From Antedon mediterranea (lineage: Eukaryota > Echinodermata > Crinoidea > Comatulida > Antedonidae): a stretch of DNA of 64,000 nucleotides. The translations under genes and the position numbers were made by a program. The DNA lies in assembly GCF_964355755.1 (NCBI RefSeq), contig NC_092670.1, positions 29,315,795-29,379,794 of the forward strand, in the 5' to 3' direction. The notes below the pieces were generated by a model that worked only from the letters and a program-made list of their open reading frames with translations, was not told the origin of the DNA and did no database searches. This document shows positions 56,777-64,000 of the stretch, one piece after another. Positions within the stretch are counted from its first letter, which is position 1. Every line of letters begins with the position of its first letter.

Positions 56777-56875
56777 TACTAATAATTATACTAATGTTAA
56801 ATATTCTACAGCTTTATTAAAAAAAGTATGATATTTCTCGAATAAATTTAGCATGAGTATTATATATATTTATAA

Positions 56876-57050
56876 ATGATGAAGGGCTATAGTGTTGCCC
56901 GAAAGCTCAGCTAACTTTTCTGGCTGTTTTACTTTATCATTTTGATTTAGCTTTTCGCTTTTTTTTGTATCTCCATTGAGATCCAGCCACTGATACCCAC
57001 AGCATTGTCATTTTTTCAGTAATTTGCCATTGGATTTATAAATATATATA
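56876..57050. repeat. Dispersed repeat R1, copy 2
   Basis: Second copy of the repeat at 696-855, same orientation, with few substitutions. Confidence 0.8.
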
Positions 57051-57114
57051 TACATATACTGTTCTTTGCCTGATTTGATGACGCTACGGCATAAGTCAGG
57101 TTATCATATTAACG

Positions 57115-57468
57115 ATGTTTTGTAAGTTTGTAGAAAAATCGAACAGCACTGTTGATGAAAAAAATGAAGTATCTGATGGCCAAGGTATGCTGCCATTCGG
57201 TATTATTGTCTGTGTCATTGGCGTAATATCGATTATCGGAAATATAATCGTTGTGATTGTCTATCATAGTATGAAACATGCAAAAATATAATCACGAAAA
57301 GTATTGATCTCAAATCATGCTGTTGTAGATACTTGGATTGGAGTGACATGTTTCGTAGTAATAACAATCTGGAGCAACTTGTATGGTCACAAAGCTAATG
57401 TAAAAAACACTGATCCAGCGTTCGATATTTTTGTAAGTTTATACAAAGTTGGTCGCTTTGCTTATTAG
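57115..57468 (+). pseudogene. Rhodopsin-like GPCR N-terminal exon, TM1-TM2, one in-frame stop
   Basis: From ATG at 57115 the frame encodes a short N-terminus with NST (possible glycosylation), then TM1 with the class A GN signature (GVISIIGNIIVVIVY). After the first intracellular loop, TM2 has SNHAVVDTWIGVTCFVVITI, with the conserved Asp of TM2. A TAA at 57289-57291 falls in the first intracellular loop, where a Gln CAA would fit. A GTAAGT at 57433 could be a splice donor after FDIF. Otherwise the frame stops at 57468. TM3-TM7 are not found, because a retroelement follows within 300 bp. It is a probable pseudogene or a mis-sequenced exon. Confidence 0.6.
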
Positions 57469-57735
57469 AAGCGGCCTACGGCTTAAATCATAAAGAAAAG
57501 AAAATACAGTGCATGTTACCGTTAAAATATAGGCTTAAAAATGAGGCATGTACGAGTTGGTGTGGGTACGCATACACGCCGCCGCACGAATAGTAAAACG
57601 TGTTTTCGAGTACACACGTACGTGCGGAGAGAACTGAATTGGATTTTGTGTTCGGATAGCAGAAGGCAAATAGCCCATACACATTTTGTTACCACTGTAT
57701 ACAACAACTGACAATATTAAAAATTAATATTGATC
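57469..57735. other. Spacer or 5' leader of the gypsy element
   Basis: Moderately GC-rich around 57540-57620. No similarity to the 3' LTR at 61951-62329 was seen, so a 5' LTR cannot be placed here. It may be part of the element's leader or of the interrupted GPCR intron. Confidence 0.3.
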
Positions 57736-57786
57736 ATGGCGAACTTAAATCAGCCAGAACCATTAAATATATCGACAAATCTATTT

Positions 57787-58346
57787 CCAACCTAACAAAA
57801 AGTTGAAACTACAAGTGGATGCATCCCTGATTGGAGTGGGAGCAGCACTCATACAAGACGAAAAAATTGTTGCGTTTACATCAAAGGCATTAACAGAAGC
57901 GGAACAAAGATATGCGAACATTGAAAGAGAACTACTGGCGGTAGTGTACACAGTAGAGAAGTTCCACACATATGTGTGTATGGAAACTCATTCATTGTGG
58001 AATCAGACCACAAACCATTAGAGATGATCCAACTAAAAATTTAATGTGTGCACCACCAAGACTACAAAGACTACTAATGAGACTACAAGGATATGATCTG
58101 ACAATCAAGTATAAACCAGGCAAAGAAATGGTCCTGGCAGATGCCATGTCTAGATTAAACCCTATAAATGACAGCCAAATCGAACAAGAAGTAAAGATAC
58201 AACTGTCATATTTCTCAGAGGCCAAAGAAGAAGAAATAAGGCAGAAGACCAAGGAAGACCTAACTCTCATAAAATTGGGAAGTATAATACGGGAAGTACC
58301 GTATAATACAGCAAGGCTGGCCAGACAAACTAAAATCTGTACATAA
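57787..58346 (+). pseudogene. gypsy RNase H and linker, frameshifted
   Basis: Encodes PNKKLKLQVDASLIGVGAAL, SKALTEAEQRYANIERE and FHTYV, the RNase H core with its Asp (VDAS) and Glu (NIERE). After a frameshift near 57985 it continues RLQRLLMRLQGYDLTIKYKPG and LADAMSRL, the conserved end of RNase H. A further shift near 58310 leads to the integrase frame. It removed the RNA strand of the hybrid during reverse transcription; now inactive. Confidence 0.85.
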
Positions 58347-58349
58347 GAC

Positions 58350-58939
58350 AATAAGACCATACTTCCCATACAGGGATGAACTCACAACAGAGAACGGAAT
58401 AATACTAAAGGGTAACAGAGTAGTGATCCCAGAAGTCATGAGACAGGACATCCTAAAACAACTACACACATCCCACTTAGGCATAACCAAGTGTCAACTG
58501 ATGGCTAAAACATCAATCCATTGGCCCAGTATTAATGAGGAAATAGAAAACATGATAAAAGCATGCCCATCATGCCAAAAACACAAACACAAACAACAAC
58601 ATGAACCAATGTTGAAGAGAAAAATCCCTACCAAAGAATGGGAAATACTCGCAGCTGACCTATTCTACATAAATAGAGTAGAATACCTCCTAATAGCAGA
58701 TTATTATACCAAATATCCAATCATAAGAAAAATACCGGCAGGCCAATCAAACAGTGAAACAGTTATATCATTAATAAAAAATGTCTTCTCAGAGTTTGGG
58801 ATGGTTCAAGAATTGATTACCGACAACGGACCACACTTCAACAGTGAACAATTCAAACAGTTTAGCAAAGATTGGAAATTCATACACAAAACCACAAGTC
58901 CTCACCACCATGAAGGAAATGGATTCATTAACATCGAAC
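58350..58939 (+). pseudogene. gypsy integrase, zinc-binding and core domains, cut by a LINE
   Basis: Contains the H2C2 zinc domain (LHTSHLGITKCQL and CPSCQ) and the catalytic core with the first Asp in ILAADLFYI and the second in LITDNGPHF. The third residue (Glu) lies in NIE at the insertion point. Because the target duplication ATCGAAC includes that codon, a Glu codon is present on both sides of the LINE. The frame runs without a stop into the LINE RT, making an 876-codon chimeric ORF (58423-61053). Confidence 0.88.
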
Positions 58940-61374
58940 AATTTAAACGAGAGCTTAGCGTAATAACATGGAACGATGTGAACTTATTGCAAGAACCTAA
59001 TCAAGCTTATAATACTTTTGAAACTAAATTAAAACTTTTATATAATAAACATTTTCCAATGACTACGCAAAGTAATAAAAACACAAAATTAAAACCTTGG
59101 ATGTCAAATGGTTTGTTGCAATCTACTAAATATAAACACAAGTTATATGCTAAATACCTAAATAATCCTACCAATCATAATAAAATAAAATACACTAAAT
59201 TCCGTAATACCTTAAATTCACTTATTAAACGTGTTAAAACCGAATACTATCAAAACAGATTTACTCAATGTCAACATGATATTAAAGGTACATGGCGCGT
59301 AATCAACTCCTTGATTAAAAGGTCTCCGAATTTGAATACGAAAGTTGTTCTAACAGGCAATAATGGTGAATCTATTGAAGACCCGTCTCAAATCGCAAAT
59401 GAATTCAATAAGTTTTTTGTTGAAATTGGACCAACTCTTTCAAAAAAATTGCCAACCGATCAATCTGATTTTAAAACGTATTTGCCCTTACCTACTTTAA
59501 ACTCTTTATTTATGTGTCCAGTGTCTGATACAGAAATTATAGATATTGTCAAGTGTTTTAAAACTAATAAAGCGCAAGGACTTGATGAATTCAGTCCAAA
59601 GGTTATTAAACAATCAATTTCCCTTTTGGTTAAACCTCTATGTCACATATTTAATCTGTCTTTAACAAAAGGAGTTTTTCCAAATAAATTGAAATTGGCA
59701 AGAGTTACTCCCATCTTTAAAGCAGGAAAAAAGGACACTTTATCTAATTACCGACCGATCTCAGTCCTTTCGCTATTTTCTAAAATATTAGAAAGAATTA
59801 TCTATAATAGAACCTATGCCTTTATGGAAAAAAATAATATTCTATTCAATAAGCAATTTGGATTTCGCAAACATTTTGATACCGCAATGGCCTTAATTGA
59901 TTTGTTCAATGAAATAATAGATGCATTTGAAAATGATGAGTTTGCAATTGGTGTTTTTGTCGATCTATCGAAAGCATTCGATACCATTAACCATCCCATT
60001 CTTCTTTCAAAACTGTATCACTATGGTATTCGCGGTGTTCCTCTCGATTTATTTAAGAGCTATTTATCCAACCGCTACCAATGTACCAAGTTTTGTGATT
60101 CCCAATCTGACTATTTGCCTATTACCTGTGGAGTACCACAAGGTTCATTACTAGGTCCTCTTCTGTTTCTTTTATATGTGAATGATATTTACAATTCGTC
60201 AGTATCTTTATCTTATTTTTTATATGCAGATGACACAACACTAATCTGTAAAAATCGACACTTAGAGTCGTTATTTAACACTGTAAATACAAGTTTAATT
60301 AATGTATCCGAATGGTTTCTGGCAAACAGCCTTTCTGTAAATCTAAAAAAGTGCAGCTATGTTTTGTTTAGAAGTAGTACGATGCCGATTAAATTAGGTC
60401 CATTGCAAATTAAACTAAATGGTTCTGTTCTCCCCATGGTCAATCATGCTAAATTTCTGGGTGTATCCATTGATAGTCGTCTGACATGGAAACCCCATGT
60501 TATTGAGACAGAAAACAAAATCTCAAAAAATATTGGTATAATTTGTAGACTGGCATCTTTTCTTCCACATCATATTCTCCGAACACTCTACTGCTCCCTT
60601 GTTTTGCCATATCTTTTATATTGCAATATCGTTTGGTGTAACACATTCCCATCTAATTTAAATAAACTTCAAATACTACAAAAGAAAATCATTCGAATAA
60701 TTTCGAATGTTTCACCTAGAACTAGTACAGATCCTTTATTTCGTTCTCTCAAATTATTAAAATTAACAGATATTAATATTTTCCAACAATGTTTATTTAT
60801 TTACAACAAAAGCCAAAATGCTCTTCTTCCATCTCATTTACGCGATATGTTTTCTCCCAATTATGAATTCCACGGCTATTCCACAAGAATCCTTAATAAC
60901 CTTCATATTCCTAAACACAAAAAGACTTCTTTTCAACATAATATTAGATTTACTGGACCCAAGATATGGAACTCACTTCCTAACAAAATTACAACTTCTG
61001 CAAACAAACATAGCTTCGTCTTTAACACTAAACAATATCTAATACAAAAGTAAATTAATTAACTAGTTATATTCTAGGTATCAGTTTTTATTGTTTTCAT
61101 ATTCCGTTATGGTAATTACTTTATTCCTATATACCATTTACTATTATTTACTAATTTGATTTTAGTTACTTTTTGTTTTGTTCAGGCACTTTCAACACAA
61201 GCTTTTGCTTTTTAGAAATTGTGCCTCCTTCATAATATTGTTTTATTCATTTTAAAGATGAGAAAAAAAAAATTGTATTGTTTTAACTATCTTTCTTCTC
61301 GTCATGAATTTTGTATTATTATTTATTTTGTATATTATGAAGGAAATAAATGTTACTATGAATGAATGAAAAAA
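58940..61374 (+). mobile_element. 5'-truncated Jockey/CR1-superfamily LINE inserted in the integrase gene
   Basis: Flanked by a 7-bp target duplication ATCGAAC (58933-58939 and 61375-61381) and ending in an A-rich 3' end after ATGAATGAATGAA. The endonuclease is missing. The remaining frame starts in the linker (LKPWMSNGLLQSTKYKHKLY) and includes the whole RT: NKAQGLDEFSPK, LSNYRPISVLSLFSKILERI, GVFVDLSKAFDTINH, CGVPQGSLLGPLLF, YADD at 60222-60233, then AKFLGVSIDSRLTW and the C-terminus (RFTGPKIWNSLPNKI) to TAA at 61053. No lesion is visible in the RT, so the insertion is young. The clade is judged by motif style only. Confidence 0.85.
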
Positions 61375-61840
61375 ATCGAACGAATGGTTCAAACAGTGAA
61401 GTCAACCATCATCAAAGCTCAGCACAACAACACAGATGTTGATAAAGCTTTACTATACATGCGAGCAACTCCAGTCGACTCAAAACTTGCTTCACCCGGA
61501 ATGATGATATTTCACAGAGGACAAAAAACAGAACTTCCAACAAACAATGAAAAAATGCCATACAAAACCACTTCAACCAATAAAGGGAGGCGAAAGCGTG
61601 AGAATCCGACACTCTGACAAAAACCCACAGTGGATCCCAGCGAATATACTAAACAAAACAAGTCCACGTTCGTACAGAGTACTGACAGAAAACCAGAAAA
61701 CACTAAGAAGAAACCGAACACACATCCGCAAAACAAACGAACACTTCACACACACAATACTAGAAACACCACTTACTCATTACAAGACCATCATCATGCT
61801 CTAGCAGTGGCAGAAAAATTAAGAAACCAAATAGATTAGA
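61366..61840 (+). pseudogene. gypsy integrase C-terminal part after the LINE
   Basis: Resumes with IERMVQTVKSTIIKAQ and LLYMRATPVDSKLASPGMM, the end of the core domain. After a frameshift near 61550, it reads GGESVRIRHSDKNPQWIPAN, then PRSYRVL and RRNRTHIRKT, which is the C-terminal DNA-binding module typical of gypsy integrases. Confidence 0.85.
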
Positions 61841-61938
61841 TTTGGAAATAAAACTTATAATTGATTTATGATGATCGTAATATGATTGATAAATGAGACT
61901 CAAAGTTTAATTATATTTGTATACCATTATGAGTAATT

Positions 61939-61950
61939 AAAGAAAAGGGA
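61939..61950 (+). other. Polypurine tract of the gypsy element
   Basis: AAAGAAAAGGGA directly before the LTR; the usual primer site for plus-strand DNA synthesis. Confidence 0.75.
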
Positions 61951-62329
61951 TGTTATATGATGGCATCATATATTATGATGTCGCCCTCTATAGTATGTAG
62001 GATACCCATAAGGCAACACACCTCTAAACATGGCTTCAGTATAGAAGACCTAGTCTGGGCTCCAGACGGAGTTTTTTCTTAATACAGTATTAGTAAAAAT
62101 ATAAATATTTTTGCACATATGGCGTTTCATACGTGTATTACTTGAGTTTGTATTTTCAGACAAAAATCGCGGTCGAAATAAAAACAAATAAATAAAAAAA
62201 AAACAATACAGACTTGGGGCAAGTCTATAGAAGACCCTACGAAGGATTGTTATACAATGATGTAAAATAATTAAAGAATAAAAGCATTGTGTTAATAGAA
62301 ACGTCTCTCGTGTCATAAAGAATATTACA
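61951..62329 (+). repeat. 3' LTR of the gypsy element
   Basis: Begins TGTTATATGATGGCATCATA right after the purine tract and ends AATATTACA at 62329, giving the TG...CA ends of an LTR with inverted tips (TGTTATAT/AATATTACA). Length is 379 bp. An AATAAA near 62275 could be its polyadenylation signal. The partner LTR is missing from the window. Confidence 0.7.
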
Positions 62330-62369
62330 CTACCCTCTAATAATAATAATGGAACGATCCATTTGATGA

Positions 62370-62522
62370 TCTGGGTTTTCTAGTTCCATTTTGGAACTAG
62401 AAAACTCAGATATTGATATCTGAGTTTTCTAGATCTAGAAAAGTCAGATATCTATGTTTTCTAGAAAACTCAGATATATCTGAGATCTGAGTTTTCTAGA
62501 TCTGAGTTTTCTAGACACCCAG
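62370..62522. repeat. Palindromic cluster of CTGAGTTTTCTAGA repeats
   Basis: At least eight copies of TCTGAGTTTTCTAGA or its reverse complement in both orientations, with GATATC and AGATCT palindromes between them. It can fold into a large cruciform. Further copies are at 62927-62946 and 63380-63428. Confidence 0.85.
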
Positions 62523-62926
62523 TTTCCATCATATCATTGTTGGATAAATTCAAGGAGACTTATAACATTTACTGCTGTTTTTATAAATACATCTCGGTTA
62601 CAATAAAACCTTTTTTATACTGGATGTGTTTGAGAAAATTTAGGAAAAAGCTTAAGGAAATACTTTCACAAATAATAACTAAACCTTGATGTATCGGTTA
62701 TCATTTGTTGTTTTGGTTTGTAGAAAATAAGTCAAATATTTCTGGACACTATTTTAAATAAACTGTAGCTACAACAATACATTGAATATACATTATTAAC
62801 TTATTAATTAAATATTATTAATTTTAGTGTTTACTTGAATCCTTGATTACACCGACTGAATACCGTAGAAGACCGAAGACCTACGAAGAGAAAATCTATA
62901 ATTCCTTTACGAGCGCCACCACTCGG
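62523..62926. other. Spacer, nothing recognised
   Basis: AT-rich, non-coding. Confidence 0.5.
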
Positions 62927-63516
62927 ATATATCTGAGTTTTCTCTTTTGAATTTTTTCAAAATTATGAAACATAGGTGAAATGTTTTGAATTTTGTATTG
63001 GAGCGGTTAATCTGCAACTCGGTAGACCTGCTGCATAATTTCATCCGGCTGAACAATTAATTTAATACAATTTTAGTGAAGGTGTGTTAGGCCTAATATT
63101 AAAATGATTAGTTAATAATGTTACGTGTTTTCCTTTGAGATAGGATATGATACAGTAGACCTACTTATTTATATTCATTGAAATTCAACTCGGTTTCGCC
63201 TCGTTTAAGAACAGTCGATCTTCCACCTCATGAAAAATTCTCTTCATTCAACTCAAACATTATTATGCAACTGCAAATAAAATTATATATGTAAAGGTAA
63301 AAAGGTAAATTGACCCTATTTCACAATCGTTTAATAATTTATTAATTGGATTGAACAGGGGTCTCTGATTCCTTCCCACAAAAGAGAAAACTCAGATATA
63401 TCCGAGATCTGAGTTTTTTAGACACCCCAATATAAGCAGTTTAAATACAACATTTATTTCTATTGATCATAAATTCCAATAATTATCGATCTTTAGTTTC
63501 ACCTATGTTTCATAAT
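62927..63516. repeat. Inverted-repeat segment with CTGAGTTTTCT ends
   Basis: GGATATATCTGAGTTTTCTC (62927) returns inverted at about 63384-63403. A separate exact 20-bp pair, ATTATGAAACATAGGTGAAA (62962-62981) and its reverse complement at 63497-63516, also occurs. The two pairs are in the order A, B, A', B', so they do not nest as one simple hairpin. This is probably a rearranged foldback element. Confidence 0.65.
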
Positions 63517-64000
63517 TGTTTGGATTTTATTTGTGTTACACGAGCTTGTTGAAAATAAGCACTTTCTTATCAGTGGGGGGATAGTTCAAATTACACAGTA
63601 AAATCTCTATTCTTTTGTACACAAATTTTGTAAATAGAGAGGCATTTTAAAAAGCTATGAAAAATAAACGGTGTGGTAAAAAATGTTATCAGATGACTAA
63701 ATATAGGTGATATAACTTGAATATTACATTTCTGATATTTTTATTCAACTTCAGATTTTTATTTTCATGCTATAGCAAAAATTATCCACCGTATATCCAC
63801 CATCTTTTTTCACCGTCTAGGGAGTCATCAGACATGTTATTACATTAGGTTAACTACCTAACTACTGAAAAAAAGTCTTCCTGGTTTTTATGGAAGAATT
63901 TTGCCAAATTTTGTATTTTACCATATTAAGGGAAATTCATGTTTTTTTGTCTCGATTTCTGTTACAAATATTTGACTTATGTACAATCAGGGAAGAGTTA
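63517..64000. other. Spacer to window end, nothing recognised
   Basis: AT-rich, non-coding. A tandem TATCCACCGTATATCCACC occurs near 63783. Confidence 0.5.

Larger units (their letters stand above)
57736..62329 (+). mobile_element. Defective Ty3/gypsy (Mag-like) retrotransposon, interrupted by a LINE
   Basis: Parts in order: a short gag-like start (MANLNQPEPLNISTN at 57736), a junction near 57786, RNase H, integrase with zinc-binding and core domains, a LINE insertion (58940-61374), the integrase C-terminus, a purine tract at 61939-61950, and a 3' LTR. Most of gag, protease and the RT proper are absent, so a large internal deletion joins gag to RNase H. No 5' LTR is recognised. The order and integrase motifs resemble the Mag/C-type gypsy group. 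Frameshifts confirm it is inactive. Confidence 0.8.

Noticed and set aside
58423-61053. A genuine novel integrase-reverse transcriptase fusion enzyme
   Set aside because: A 7-bp target duplication, an A-rich 3' tail and the resumption of integrase sequence after 61375 show a LINE inserted into a gypsy element. The continuous frame is coincidental.

Overview
This is a window of AT-rich nuclear DNA from an animal. Genes are split by GT-AG introns, the spacers are full of decayed retrotransposons, inverted-repeat elements and minisatellites, and nothing bacterial is visible (no operons or Shine-Dalgarno spacing). The host gene and the mix of LINEs (L2/CR1-like, Tx1-like, Jockey/CR1-like) and Ty3/gypsy suggest a marine invertebrate, probably a non-vertebrate deuterostome such as an echinoderm or hemichordate. 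Sequence alone does not fix the species.

3.9-43 kb (+): one large host gene dominates. Eighteen coding exons between 3901 and 40602 join with matching phases at every junction into 1,509 codons plus a stop. The product is a homologue of the KIAA1217 (SKT, sickle tail) / SRCIN1 (p140Cap) family. These are cytoskeletal and Src-signalling scaffolds with a conserved N-terminal domain, a central coiled coil and proline-rich SH3-binding stretches. The 5' end (promoter and first exon or exons) lies upstream of the window. The introns hold tRNA-like repeats, a 2-kb terminal-inverted-repeat transposon with a perfect 10-bp target duplication and a second element nested in it, a 185-bp tandem duplication, several satellites, and a frameshifted L2/CR1-type LINE followed by a roughly 1-kb minisatellite with a 55-bp higher-order unit.

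43-51.6 kb: a repeat graveyard. It holds the 3' end of a LINE on the minus strand, a decayed LINE on the plus strand mixed with copies of a roughly 330-bp repeat, and a long Tx1-like LINE on the minus strand. The Tx1-like LINE has ORF1 with zinc knuckles and ORF2 with RT and a C-terminal CCHC, but its endonuclease carries an in-frame deletion and ORF2 has one frameshift and one nonsense codon.

51.6-57.5 kb: mostly unexplained spacer with two host gene fragments. One is an exon at 54.6 kb encoding a transmembrane segment and a tail with ITIM-like tyrosine motifs. The other is the N-terminal exon of a rhodopsin-like GPCR at 57.1 kb, interrupted by one stop codon.

57.7-62.3 kb: a defective Ty3/gypsy element (RNase H, integrase, 3' LTR). 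A 5'-truncated LINE has inserted into the integrase gene beside the codon for the catalytic glutamate. By chance the reading frame continues from integrase into the LINE reverse transcriptase, giving an 876-codon chimeric ORF. Past the LTR is a cluster of short palindromic repeats and then unremarkable DNA.
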